In this document: in pieces, positions 12,236 to 24,750 of the stretch
Numbering within the stretch: the stretch's first letter is position 1
Layout of the letters: each line of letters begins with the position of its first letter
Assembly: GCA_947000775.1 (NCBI GenBank)
Contig: CAMQGK010000416.1
Coordinates: forward strand, 1,680,001-1,744,000
Origin: Pterois miles
Taxonomy: Eukaryota; Chordata; Actinopteri; Perciformes; Scorpaenidae
Direction: 5' to 3'
Length of the DNA stretch: 64,000 nucleotides
The notes under the pieces: model-generated
What the model was told of the DNA's origin: nothing
The model's database searches: none
Seen by the model: only the letters and a program-made list of their open reading frames with translations
Made by a program: the position numbers and the translations under genes

Positions 12236-13562
12236 TGTACGCAGTACTTGGGTCCTCTACCAGAGGCCTGGGAGTTTGAGGGTTCATCAGTATCTTAGCT
12301 GTTCCTAGGACTGCACTCTTCTGGACTGAGGCTTCGTATGTCCCATTGGGATTTGGGTACTTCTAGTCCATACTGGGTGCAGATGTTCCTGTACACTATC
12401 CCAGCCAATTGGTTGTGCCTCTCCATGTATGCTGATCCTGCTAGCATCTTACACCCTGCTACTATGTGCTGGACTGTCTCCGGGGCTTCTCCCCCGCCTG
12501 CACCTTGGATCAGATCTACTCTGGTAGATTCTGGCCTCTATGGCCCTGGTACTTAGGGCTTTTCCTTGTGGTGCCATGGTCAGTGCCTCCGTGCTGTCTG
12601 TCAGTCCAGCTTTGTCCAGCCATTGGTAGATCTTTGTGATATCAGCCACTTCCTCTATCTGGTGGTGGTACATGCCGTGTAGGGGCTTGTCCCTCCATGT
12701 GGTCTCCCCATCTTCCTCACTCTCCTCAGGTTTCTGCTGTCTGAGGCATTCACTGAGCAGTTTGTCTTTGGGGGCCATCTTCCTGATGTACTCTTGGAGT
12801 TTCCATGTTTCATCCTGGACAGTGGCTCTGATGCTCACTAGTCCTCGGCCTCCCTCTTTCCGCGTAGTGTACAGCCTCAGGGTGCCGGACTTGGGGTGAA
12901 ACCCTCCTTGCATGGTGAGGAGCTTTCTGCTGCTGTTGCTTCCCTGCCACTGAGTGTACACCTTGGCTGGTTGAGTGGAGAACATCTTGTTTATTCTCTT
13001 GGCCTCTACTTCCTTGGTGTATCTCTTCAGCCGGGTGGGCAGAGCTGTTAGTCTCTGTTTGGCAGTTTCGAGTGCTTCAGGTCTGGATAGCTTGTTGTAT
13101 TTCTTGGGTATCCCGTTATTCACCATGTTCCCTTTCTGCAGCTCAGCTAGCTGACTGACTTCACTCCGTGTCGCCTTTATCTTGGCCTCTAACCGTCTCT
13201 TCCATGGAGGGTACTGCTTTTTATGCCCTGTACCGATCTTATATCCTAGTATTTCAAGGATTACTGCTGCTGTACTGTGAATCAGCTTGTTGGTCTCAGT
13301 GATGGTCCCTGTAGGGAACATTGTTATTATTATTATTGTTATTACATCTTCTAGCAGATCTTCTGACGGTACTTGACAACTCAGCATCGGTATTTGTTGG
13401 ACGCTCCAGGTTTCCAGTTGGTTCATGATCTTCCTTCTCAGGTCAGCAGCTCTTGTATTGAGGCTGTTAGTATCTGTTGGGGTTTGGTACCCAATCTCGG
13501 ATTGTTGGGGAGATGGTCGAATCTCCCCGCTGACCTGTCGTCCTGGCTCCCCTTGCCATAGC
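12236..13562 (-). mobile_element. R2-type (RLE) non-LTR retrotransposon, internally deleted
   Basis: On the minus strand a 325-codon frame (13426-12449) carries strings typical of teleost R2-like Pol proteins: YNKLSRPEALETAKQRLTAL, QPAKVYTQWQGS, RKLLTMQGGFHPKSGTLRLY, RKEGGRGLVSIRATVQDET and QWLDKAGLTDSTEAL. In intact family members several hundred residues, including the reverse transcriptase with its metal-binding aspartates, lie between QGN and RKLL. Here they are absent and the frame runs straight across. Near 12490 a one-base shift moves the CCHC zinc-knuckle end ('ETVQHIVAGCKML') into another frame. Next comes an ICTQYGLEVPKSQW string, and then a second deletion removes the restriction-like endonuclease region. 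It is a relic unable to mobilise itself. It is not a host gene despite the long frame. Confidence 0.82.
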
Positions 13563-13917
13563 TTCGTTATAGTATTTCATCAATATCTAGTTGTGATAGC
13601 AGTTTTCGGTTATGGATGTTGGTGTACAAAGTGGGCTGCAACTATTCAGGTAAATCAATTAATGGGTTGGTCTTTAACATGTTGGAAAAAAAATGTGGAA
13701 AATTTCCAGGGGAAAAGCTTTAATTTCTCATATTTGAGAAGCTGTTACCAGAAAATGATTTTTGCTTGATAAGGGATTAATATCAATATTGTTGTTGATT
13801 AATTTGAAGGATTACGTAGAGTGTATTTCATATCATTGCACTAGATGTTTTTTTTAGCAGAATGGAGTACAATTGAAATTGTCAAAAGAGGCTAAAAAGC
13901 TGTGTACAGGCGAGTAA

Positions 13918-14021
<104 letters not shown>

Positions 14022-14585
14022 AGTGGCTGGTCATCTCAGTAGCTCTTTTCCAGGGACTCTGACCTGTGTGACTGCCACAACCTTGTCCACCTTGTTTGTC
14101 AAACAGCAGTGCAGGCTGCTGCTCACACTATGTGTCCCTAGTTGACATTGATACACACTGATAAACACACACTTTGTGTCAGCTGCACTACATGACCTCA
14201 GAGGTGTTACTCAGTGTAAAATATCACAGTTGTCATTAGTCATGGGTTTCCAGGAATATCCCTGAGCTTTGATAGGTCTGCTGCAGCCAGGGCGAGGTCG
14301 AGAACTTGATAAACACTTCACAGAACCACATGACTGGAAACTGACCTGTGGGTCAATTTACATAATATAGTAGAGTGTATTTTATATGCCCATTGAACTA
14401 GATATTTTAGTTTTCAGCTTAACATAGTGGAAACCAGATCTCTAACCCTCCAAAAATACTGTAACAATGTTGTATGATATGCATTTTAGGGGTGTCATGA
14501 GTGTCATACAGTCACTGAGTTGTAAAATCAAAATCTCCCCTAGTTTCCCCTCAAACTAATTTGGTTTAGTATAACTTAAAGGGTG

Positions 14586-14613
14586 ATTATTATTATTATT
14601 ATTATTATTATTT
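14586..14613. repeat. (ATT)n microsatellite
   Basis: Short ATT trinucleotide array of about nine units. Confidence 0.95.
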
Positions 14614-14721
14614 GTCAGTGGAGTCTTGTGGCACTGGAGAGAGTGATATAATCACTTGTTTTTCCCATCAGAAAGGGCTGTCTGATGGCAATATAATATT
14701 CTAAATATAGAGTACACTTAA

Positions 14722-14925
14722 AGAAAGAAAGAAAGATATTCCTTTATTAGTCCCACAGTGGGGAAATTCAGATTTACACTCTGTTGTACACAGTACACAG
14801 TACAGTTCACACAGTACATATACATGTCAATGGAGAGATGTCAGAGTGATGGGGCTGCTCCTGACAAGCGCCCAGAGCAGTTGGGGGTTTGGTGCCTTGC
14901 TCAGGGGCACCTCGGCACCTAAACT
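14722..14925 (-). mobile_element. 5'-truncated tRNA-derived SINE (3' body and tail)
   Basis: It shares with 55088-55376 the strings 'agcagttgggggtttggtgccttg' (given here as one block at 14878-14901), 'cacctcggca' and 'ttagtcccac.g.ggggaaat'. On the minus strand it ends in a (CTTT)n tail at about 14722-14736. The tRNA-like head with its box A and box B is not present at the other end, so the copy is 5'-truncated, as is usual for LINE-mobilised SINEs. It has no coding capacity. Confidence 0.7.
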
Positions 14926-16848
14926 GATATCATTTTTTTAGGTGGCTAAAATACTCTTTTCTGCTGCTCCCGTCCACAGCTGCTTTACCTCACTATCAGA
15001 CGTCCCTCTCCGTCTGGGAACTAAAGCTGTTATATTGGTCTCGTCAAAGCCAGCAGACTCCACTGACAACAACCTGAACCAACATTTTATCTCACAGAAC
15101 ATTAGAGTACACTCATAACCTCACCTAAAACCTTCTGAAGGAGCCCTCTCAGTTATTTCCAAAAGTGACACAGCTAGCTTTGATGGCACGAATGCTAGTG
15201 GCTCTTATTATTCATAACCTTAGTGATTAACTCACTTTGGGAACCCACATCACTGCTTTTTGCTCACAGCTGATTGGGCGTTTCCCTTTGAAAACCCCGG
15301 AAAAGTGCGCAGATGGAGTCAACCTTTAAGCTCACTGTCATCGTATTAGAGCGAACCTGTGAGAACGTCAGTCTCAAAGCGTTTTCACAGTCAGAACCAA
15401 GGTCCAGACTAAGGTTTGTGCTGTTGTTACAGTATACATTTGATCTGGTTAGTTTTGGTGTCACATTGCAATTTAGTGACAGAACCTGGCCAGAATCAAA
15501 AATAAGTCAGTAACTTCATAAATGCATAAATACCTCTTTAAATGTAGCAAAAATAATATTAAAAATAGATGTAGCTATTAATTATGTGACATAAATTCAT
15601 ATTTTTGGTTTATTTGCTTTGTATTTATTTAACTAATATATTATATATTAATTCCCTTATTTATTTCCTCGTCTGTTTAATTTTCCCTTTTGTTTATTTA
15701 GGTGTTTACATTTTTTTCTTGTTTTTTGTTTATTTTTTGCATTTTTTTATTCTTTTATATTTATTTTTAATTGTGTGTGTTTATTTATATATTCATGCAT
15801 TTATTTATTCATGCACAATCTGCCCCTGTCATTTCAGCCCTTATTCATTCCTCCAAACATATTTATTTCTGTATTCTTTTCTTTATACATTTGTTTTTTT
15901 TTCAATTTCTTTATGTATTTGTACCTTATAATGTAAATGAGGGGGCTGCCATTCAAGGTGTGTCATCATGGGGTCAGAGTGCATAGATTGACTGTATGTT
16001 AGCTAGCCAGAGCTGCCTTCACATGATAAGAGATTTGCTCCTTATTCACCATGAGGTAGGGTGGAGGGACTTGCAGAGGCAGCAGGTAAAATATCTGCTC
16101 GAAAAATGCGCAAGAAATGCCATTCACTGTTTCTAGGCAGCTACCGCAGTTGGAGTTTTTACGTCATTGGTTGTACTTTGAGAGGTCAGCAGGAATCAAG
16201 GTCAAAGCTGAGATAATTTGACGTCTGTCTAGTCAGGTGTCCCTGCTCTCCCCATAGGAAAACAACCCCATAGCCAGCATATAGTGATATTACTGCTGAT
16301 CGTGGGTGGCCGACATAGGGGCTGTACACATGCCGCGTCTAAACGCGTGTGGAAATGCTTTGCCGCTTGTCTTTTCTTTCCAAGGTGCTTGAAAGTTTGC
16401 GCTGCTGTTGTACCTGCTGTCAGGAAGCAGTGAAAAACCTGCGTGCTGCGATGACGATGATGATGAAGTTGCAATAATTTAGCAGGAAGCCTCACTGACT
16501 AAACTAAACACAATCAAGACAAAAATAAATACATTTCCACCACTTTAAATGCCTCACAGTAGCTCTACACTTGATTTCTCTGTGTCAGTCTGGCTGACCT
16601 GTCAACCGGATGTTGTGATGTCTTTGGACATGAAAGGGTGAAGCCAGTAAAATAGACCATGGGACAGATCATAAATCTCTGGGTAGCCCTGCACTAAAAT
16701 GACTAACTTCTCATCCATCCACTATTTACCGTAGACTGATATTTAGGGAAGAGAGTAAACATATTGGCCGACTGTGATTGGTTGTTCCTTGTCACATGAC
16801 ATGCGGTGTGTGCTGCAGTGTTAACTAGAAAAGCACTCGGAGAGCGCA

Positions 16849-17352
16849 GACCTCCGCCAAGCACCATAGTTTCCCCCCTGGCGGTTTCTTCTGGATCTAT
16901 CTCCTCAAGTATTAAAGCTAGATCAAATTCGTTGACATACTTAAGATGCTGAATTGTCTCAGCTACACGATGCCGGTTGTTAGAAATCTCTACCTATAAT
17001 ATTAAATGCACAGTACCCCCATTTTTTGATATGATATGATATTATTTGATAGAAGTACACATTGTAAATCCCTGAGTCAAAGTTCATGAGCTTTGGGCAA
17101 CAATTACCAGAGATATTCAGAAACAATTTTTTGGGTCCCATTTACCCCAATGTTAACGTTAAAATTGATCCAGAATCCAGGATTTCTTCTGGATCACCCC
17201 CAAAATGTAATCAGTTCTTCCTTTTCACATTTTTGACACACCCTGAAAATTTCATCAGTCCATAGGTTTTTGAGTTATCTTGAACACAGACAAACAGACA
17301 AACAAACAAACAGACAAACACTGGCAAAAATATAACCTCCTTGGCGGAGGTA
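16849..17352. mobile_element. Non-autonomous element with 'acctccgccaa' inverted ends
   Basis: A ten-base perfect inverted repeat 'cctccgccaa' (16851-16860) and 'ttggcggagg' (17341-17350) bounds about 500 bp. The right part contains a (CAAA/CAGA)n stretch and a 'cctgaaaatttcatcagtccat' segment. Similar 'cctccgccaaggagg' ended repeats are common in fish genomes. The element encodes nothing that I can recognise. The class is uncertain: it could be a MITE, or the tail of a larger element whose end happens to be palindromic. Confidence 0.5.
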
Positions 17353-17997
17353 ATAAAGCTGAACTATTTTTATCTCAGGGCCCAGTCATCTTATTTACTA
17401 GTTTAACATTTAGTTTAATGGGGATGTTGAGGATCTGTGTTAGTCTAATATTCAACTGAAGCAAGTCTACTCTGGTCATGTCTGTCATAAACATCACAGG
17501 AAAGCGTAAACTTTGAATTTCAGGACAAGTTTCATGCATTGATCCTCTAGTCAGTGGTGACTATTTGTTAATTGCTAGCACATTATGCTGCTGCCAGTGG
17601 TGTATCTGTCTCTCAGCATTTTGGATCGTGTCTGACTGGACCCCTTTAGATCAGGACTAGTCTAGTCAGATTTGGTTAAAATGACTAATCTCTTCAGTGT
17701 CTGTTGTTGTAGTAAGATGTTGTGAATAATGTGCATCATTGTCCACAACATGACAACTGAACAGGATTACTTTAAGAAGTTTTTGAATGTACAAGACTCT
17801 GACACCATCTGGTGTATTTTTACAATGTACACTTTATTAATATTGCAATATAAAATTACATATACTCTGATAGAAAATGTATCCATATTACTTATCGCTC
17901 GTTTTCAGTCTTCAGAATAGGTGACAGAAGATGCTGAGACCATGAGGTCAGGGTAGAGTCATATTGTTATCTGTCTGCTCCAGAATGCACACCCCCA

Positions 17998-18016
17998 GCT
18001 ACACACACACACCTAC

Positions 18017-18052
<36 letters not shown>

Positions 18053-18172
18053 ACACACACACCTACCTACCTACACACACACACACACTTGCTTGAAATA
18101 TGGTGTCCGTGCTTCCTCTCTGTCTCTGTTTCTGTCTTCCTTGTCTACACCCACACCCCTCTGTACCACACA

Positions 18173-18238
<66 letters not shown>

Positions 18239-18240
18239 TG
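17998..18240. repeat. Interrupted (CA)n microsatellite cluster
   Basis: Two CA arrays, 17998-18090 (with 'ctac' interruptions) and 18167-18233, are separated by about 75 bp of unrelated sequence. The Thr-His reading frames here are artefacts. Confidence 0.95.
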
Positions 18241-19164
18241 CACACAAATTCCTCTACACTGTGAAAAATAGGCCATCAAACATTAAAAGGATGTCTGACT
18301 GTGGAGAGTCACTGCTCTGCTGCGATGAGAGACAAAGAGGGACAGAAACATCAAAGTGGGGTAGGAGGTGAAAGTGACTGAGCAAAGTAATGAGGTACGA
18401 TTGAGAAGGAGAGATAGAGCAGGGGGAATAAAGGAGGAGGAGCGACAGACAGGCAGACAGAGGGAGAGAAAGATAAGTTTGTAGTAGCAGCAGCGCTGAA
18501 AGGCTGTGTCCAGGGAGCATGGTCGTAAATCACACTTTTGTTTCAAAGGAAAGCATTAGGGCCACCTGTCAACAATTAGTCCTCACAGTGATACCTTATT
18601 GAGTGTCTGTGCGCATGTGTGTGTATGTGTACATTTGAAGAAGATAAACTCTCTACAGAACTAATCATTTTTTTATGGTAAAGTACAAAAACGGAGCAGG
18701 TCAGACTAGAATATTTCAGTGGTTTCAGTGAACTTGCTCGACTCTTAAGAAGAAAATTGAAGGTTTTCGTGAGTCTAATATTTTGAAGTGTATAATATAG
18801 TCCACAGGAAATTGAAGTCAGGTTTCACACTGCTTTTATCGAGGTGTTAATCCATACCATACAGACACTAGCTCACTCTGATAAAAAACACAAAGCCCCT
18901 TACTGTGTGAGCTACAAGTCAGTCACTTTGTGTACTTCTCACGTTACAAGCTCATTCAAACAGTAGTGTCTAGCACTTTTTAACGTCTAAATGCTACATT
19001 GGCCTTCCCTTTTTTGTAAAGTGGGGTATATTTGTTCTTGGACTCTGTGATCACAGCAGACCTGTTTCTGAAATCAATTTTTTACATAATCTACAGCAGG
19101 GTGTCCCAAACGTTTTTCAGCAGACATCAGTATTTCAGCTTTTATTTCCAGGTATTTACATCTA

Positions 19165-19390
19165 GATCTGTTACACAAAGACAGTCCAAAGACATGCAGG
19201 TTAACGGATGACTCTAAATTGCCTGTAGGTGTGCATGTGAGTGTGAATGGTTGTCTGTCTCTATGTGCCCTGTGATGGACTGGCGACCTGTCCAGGGTGA
19301 ACCCCGTCTTCGCCCAATGCCAGCTGGGATCGGCTCCAGCCCCCCAGCAACTCTTAACGGGATAAGCGGTTGAAGATGGATGGATGGATA
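19165..19390 (+). mobile_element. LINE-type 3' tail with GATG repeat end
   Basis: The segment has the strings 'gtccaaagacatgcaggtta', 'tgtgccctgtgatggactgg', 'cgacctgtccagggtgaacc' and 'gggataagcggttgaagatgg', ending in (ATGG)n at about 19376-19389. This is the very abundant teleost LINE 3' end, probably of the L2 or a related clade. The clade assignment is from memory. Only the non-coding tail is present, so it is a 5'-truncated insertion. Confidence 0.65.
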
Positions 19391-19542
19391 TACACTAAAG
19401 AAAACATATCTATAATATTAAATTGTATTTCTGCCAGATCCCCCTAAATACAAAAGGCTGGTCCTTTCCAAAGGTCTGGGAGCCACTGCTCTAGATCAGT
19501 CATTCCGAAAGATGGTGGCCAGTAGATTTTATTAGCCAAATA

Positions 19543-21045
19543 CACTGAACAAAAATATAAATGCAACACTTTTGTTTTTGCTCCCATTTTTTATGTGCTG
19601 AAGTCAAACATCAAAAGACTTTTTCTGTGTACACTAAAGGCCTATTTCTCTCAAATATTGTTCACAAATTTGTCTAAATCTGTGTTAGTGAGCACTTCTC
19701 CTTTGCCGAAATTATCCATTTACCTCACAGGTGTGGCATATCGAGATGCTGATTAGACAGCAGGATTATTGCACAGGTGTGCCTTAGACTGTCACAATAA
19801 AAGTCCACTCTAAAATGTGCAGCTTCATCTGAGGCATTTACAGTATTAGACACTGAACTGGGGGTCAGAAAACCAGTCAGTATCTGGTGTGACCACCATT
19901 TGCCTCACAGTGCAACACATCTCCTTCACATAGAGCTGATCAGGTTGTTGATTGTGACCTGTTGAATGTTGGTCCACTTCTCTTCAATGGCTGTGAAGCT
20001 GCTGGATATCGGCAGGAACTGGAACACACCATCGTATACACCGATCCAGAGAACTGGGATGTGCTCAGCTTCCAGGAACTGTGTACAGATCCTTGCAACA
20101 TGGAGCATGCTGCAACATGAGGAGATGGCGGTGGATGAACGGCACAACAATGGGCCTCAGGATCTCGTCATGGTATCTCTGTGCATTCAAAATGCCATCA
20201 ATAAAATGCACCTGTGTTCATTGTTCATAACATATGCCTTCCCATACCATAACCACACCGCCACCATGGGCCACTCCATTCTCAGCGGCCATACATGTTG
20301 TCTACCATCTGCCCTGTACAGTGAAAACCGGGGTTCACCCGTTAGGAGAACACTTCTCCAAAGTGCTAGACGCCATTGAAGATGAGCATTTGTGGTTCTG
20401 ACGACGAATTGCAGTCAGGTCAAAACCCCGGTGAGGACGACGAGCATGCAGCTGAGCTTCCCTGAGACGGTTTCTGACAGTTTGTGCAGAAATTCTGTAT
20501 GCTATGCAAACTGATTGTTGCGTCAGCTGTCCGGGTGGCTGGTCTCAGGAGATCTTGCGGGTGAAGATGCTGGATGTGGAGATCCTGGGCTGGTGTGGCT
20601 GCACATGATCTGCGGTTGTGAGGCCGGTTTTGAGACGGCTTATGGTAGAGAAATGAACATTCAGTTCACGAGCAACAGCTCTGGTGGACATTCCTGCAGT
20701 CAACATGCCAGTTGCACGCTGCCTCAAAACTTGTGAGATCTGTGGCATTGTGGTGTGTGATAAAACTGCAAATTTTAGAGTGGACTTTTATTTGACCAGT
20801 CTAAGGCACTGTGTGCAATAATCCTGCTGTCTAATCAGCATCTCGATATGCCACACCTGTGAGGTGGATGGATTATTTCGGCAAAGGAGAAGCGCTCACT
20901 AACACAGATTTAGACAAATTTGTGAACAATATTTGAGAGAAATAGGCCTTTAGTGTACACAGAAAAAGTCTTAGATGTTTAACTTCAGCACATAAAAAAA
21001 TGGGAGCAAAAACAAAAGTGTTGCGTTTATATTTTTTTTTCAGTA
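19543..21045 (-). mobile_element. Tc1/mariner-like transposon with ~280-bp inverted repeats
   Basis: Left end 'cactgaacaaaaatataaat' and right end (reverse complement 'tactgaaaaaaaaatataaa') begin inverted arms of about 280 bp each (19543-19822 and 20766-21045). The arms continue through 'acgcaacacttttgtttttg' and finish near 'ctgcaaattttagagtggac'. TA dinucleotides at 19541-19542 and 21046-21047 are the expected target duplication. Total length is 1503 bp. The arms are still closely similar, and the family is widespread in fish. Confidence 0.9.
19870..20748 (-). pseudogene. Tc1-like transposase remnant
   Basis: The N-terminal helix-turn-helix is readable at 20748-20545 (MPQISQVLRQRATGML, STRAVARELNVHFSTISRLK). 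Further on, in broken frames, come RISAQTVRN-like, WRLALWRSVLLTGEPRFSLY, HGGGVVMVW, FIDGILNAQRYHDEILRPIV, VARICTQFLEAEHIPVL and ATINNLI-like strings. In active relatives the first catalytic aspartate lies in a 'TDESRF' motif; here it reads TGEPRF, so that residue is lost. The second, in 'QHDNA', reads QHAP. The segment carrying the third catalytic residue is deleted between EHIPVL and the AIEEKW string. Several stops and shifts are present. The enzyme cannot be active. Confidence 0.85.
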
Positions 21046-24000
21046 TAAATTTACAGAATTTCTTCCACAGTCTTTTATTTAAAGCACAGCACCCCTCTGA
21101 GGACCAAAAAATACACATACATTACATATATATGTGTATATGTATGCTGATAATATACACGTCATGCTTTGATTCTGTTATTCACTGACCTCTCTGAATT
21201 CCTGAGGCAATAATATAATAGCATCTTCACTGGCTAATGAGGTGTGTTTTGTCTCATGACATTTCTTAGATCTGTTTGGTACCACTGCCATATTTGACAG
21301 TTTTTCTTGGAGATGAGAAACTGTGGGATGGCAAGCCTCTATAGCCAGAACAAAAAGGATTTTTGAGGCCAACACCAACGTTGATTTTGGACAGTTTAAA
21401 ATCAGATAATGACATACTGGCCACTAGCCCTTCTTTTCACAGTATGAAACTTAACTGGAAGAGTTGGTTGAATATCTTACTTTGGAAAATCAAGAGCAGT
21501 TAAACGTAACAACCTTGTCTTATCTTGCAAATTGTATAATAAAATATTGGGAGATACAGCTCTTTTTGTAGTGCAGTCATTTTTAATGTAATGGTCATAG
21601 TTGCAGAGATTATGCGCTGCGCAATTTTATTTACTGTACAGTGTATTTTTTTTTTTTGCTTCTCTGCGTGTTTCTAGGAGAATGAAGTCAATGATAAATT
21701 AGACTTGTCACTCAAGCTCTAGCACCGACAGATGAGCAAGCATATACAGTATTTACATGGTGCACACCAAAAAGTGCTTATTGCAGGTTATTATCAGTTC
21801 ACCAGTGAGATCTCTGTGGAACAAGGTCATGTAGGTCTCTGCATGTCTGTCATTTTGAAGGTATCGGCTCCAAGACATCCTGCCACATGTAAATTTAGAA
21901 ATTCAGCCCCCTCCACCACTACGCTGCCACCAGCGTTGATAAAAACTCCATAATTTGTGCAATTCTCACCGGATGCAAACACACTGAGTCCTGCTTGCTT
22001 TTGTGTCTGCTTTCCGCCTGTTTTTGTGAGCAGGGTGTGAATTTTGGGCAGTGAGGGCGGTTTTCTTAGGCTGGCAGAAAGCAGCAGGGTGAGGCAAGCC
22101 GGGGCCGGGCCACCTAGCCACAACAGCTGCTCTGTGATTGTCGCCAGCGAGGACAGCGTTGATTTTTGGGAAGGAACTGTAGAAAAGTACACATCCTTCT
22201 CAAAGCTGCCAGCCCAGGCCACCGGCAAGCCTAAAAATAGAGGCTACAATTGGCTGTCTTCTTGTCACTGTTAAAATCTGGAATGGCTATTTACGTCTCT
22301 GTGTACAGTACACCCCCCCCCTTTTTTCCCAAAGCCTTTCCTCTGTGAGATCAATGTATTGTCATTCGAGGTGATGACCTATAATGTGACTGTCCCACGC
22401 TGTAAAGCGCGGTTCGTCTGCGGCCCAGTGGATACAAGGCTTGATTAGTGAGTGCAGTTTTTGTGCACAGGGCAGAGGTTATTGAGGCTATACCAGGCAT
22501 ATGGCAGCCACTGTAGAGTTTTATTATTCAGATGTTTTTCACATCCAACCACAGTGTGCTGTATAATACAGTAGTGTGCAGTGCAAAGAGGTTTTGATCG
22601 CTCCAAAAACAACTTGATCATAATAATCTTTTTTCATTTGATCTGTGTTCATATTTCTTTGTAAAGGGCTGTACTTTGCCCTCTAGTGCAGTATATGGAG
22701 ATGAGGCTTTTATCTACTGATTAGAGGTCCGTTTTTCTGAATGTCTGAAATGTCTCTGCTTTCCCCTTTTTCTGTGATATTCTCATGACATTTATGACTC
22801 GGTGTGCTTTTATTTTTTTACAGGCATTGGTGCCTTTCGTGTGTACACACAGCTTTGGTCATACACTTCCCGACCATAAAACATCAACACAAGGCTATTA
22901 GTCAGTGCAACAGATTTGTTTCCTCACTGAGCAGAAGCCCTGGTGGTCCGATCTCTGGGCCATCTGGGCCCTGGCGCTGGTTCAGAGAGAAAGGGGGGAG
23001 GCAAAAAACAAGGTGTGACGGGAAACTGTTAATTCACTTGTTGATAAAGGGACACTTCCTTTCTGCTATTAGAGGCTGACGGCTTGCTTATTTGGGTTTG
23101 GACTTTTGTTTTATCTCATCTCCCTCCTACCCCAGCGCTCAGCTTCGTCAGTCATCGTCCTGTGGTGAAAAACACCAACTCTCTCTGAGGTTGATGCCAA
23201 GGAAACATTACCTCATAACTGCTGGTGTGTGACACGTATGTACACGACCTCGCTGCGACCCTGTCTTTGACAGTATAGATACTGTAAGTTAAATAGTTAC
23301 AGAGTACAGTTGAAATCTGTGTTTCACACAGACAGCAGATGGATTTAACAGAGCAAGTTAGCATGTTCAGTTCAAAAACTGTGTAAACAGAATGAAACAG
23401 TGAGATAGATGACTTGTCCAGATTTCAGTCATCATGATGAGCTGTCTGCCTTGGATTAGTGTCCAGCCTGAGATTGAGCTAACCATTTGTGAAGCCACCA
23501 CAGGCTTGCGTTTATCATGTTTTTAAATTCATTTTCCTTTAATCAAAATTTTTTCTTACTTCTGCATCCCATTGTGGTTTCTTTGACGTCTCTACTCTCT
23601 AACCTCACCTAGGTAGCGTGTAACTGACACAACCCGAAATTTGAGTTTACAGTAGAGAAAAAAAGTCCAACAATCAAATTGAGGAAGATCGCACGATACA
23701 ATCAAAAGCCGCTAACAGCTACTAAATGGACCTTGTGGTGAGATTGTTTTGTCAACAGTTGAGAAAGGGTTTGTGGATGAAATAACCACATTTGAATGTC
23801 TGTTTCTAGCTGATCCATAACATTAAATTATCTACTACATTGATGCAAAGACTTAGAATCATAATATTACCTTCAAGCATCCAGCCTCATTGATTTGTAA
23901 TATTGCATACAACGGCCAAATACACCCACATATGTTGTTGTCATATGTATTTTTATTGAAGTTCTGTCACACAGTCGGAGCAGTTGTATGCTTCAGACAC

Positions 24001-24469
24001 GTGATGAAAAAACATGAACAAAAAACATGAAAAAAACATTGAAATTACAATGAAAAGAGTAACAACCTAGTAGCTGTTGTAAGGCCCAGTATATTAAAGG
24101 AATAGCTACCATGACCTTGAGTATATGGCATATAAAAGCTGTCTAATGTCGCCCAACCTGACCCAGAAATGTCCCAAAGTCATTACAGTTCTCTGCCAAA
24201 TTGGGGAATATATAGTTAAGTTTCCAATTATAGTTTTATTTTTATCTTGACAATATATTTTTATCCATAGTTCAGTAACTTCATGTCAACATCTGTAAAA
24301 CAAAACAAAAAAGTTGTCCTGCTCAGGTTATACAGTGTCTCTTGATGAAAACATTAAAGAAGATGTAACGTTCACATTTCTAGGTTCATACTTGTATTTT
24401 CAGGTTCTACTAGAACATGTTTACATGTGTTGATGTTCAAAAAAGACATTGTTTTTTTCTCAGATGTGT

Positions 24470-24750
24470 CTCTTTAAGACCCCCTCCCAGTCTGCTCTGA
24501 TTGGCGCCTTTTCAAAGGTAGCTCTCAAGCTAATGATATTAGAAAATGGTATATTCTCACGAGTCTGCATGTGACGCAGGAAGGGGAGTCAAATCTGAAT
24601 GGCCTGTTGAATCACGATCTAGACAGCCAACAAAAAACTGACTGGTTGTCTTATTTCGCAGTGTGTGGGTTGGAAGGAACTCCAGATACCCAGTTGGCTG
24701 AACACAAGCACTGGAAAACTTTTTCATGCTATGTCCCCTTTAAAGATTCA
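24470..24750. repeat. Dispersed MITE-like repeat, copy 2
   Basis: This is the second copy of the repeat at 6126-6400, in the same orientation. It is better preserved at its ends, with 'taagaccccctcccagtctgc' at the left and 'atgtcccctttaaag' at the right. The preceding bases 24360-24465, with 'ggttctactagaacatgttt' and 'tgttcaaaaaagacattg', also look like part of the same fish element. No coding capacity. Confidence 0.65.

Noticed and set aside
12449..13426. The 325-codon frame as a possible host gene
   Set aside because: Its strings match R2-like Pol, it lacks the catalytic centre, and it continues frameshifted into the typical C-terminal zinc knuckle. It is a retrotransposon relic.
16229..16495. 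88-codon reverse frame rich in His and Ala
   Set aside because: No domain, signal or splice context was seen. The surrounding sequence looks like an unidentified repeat.
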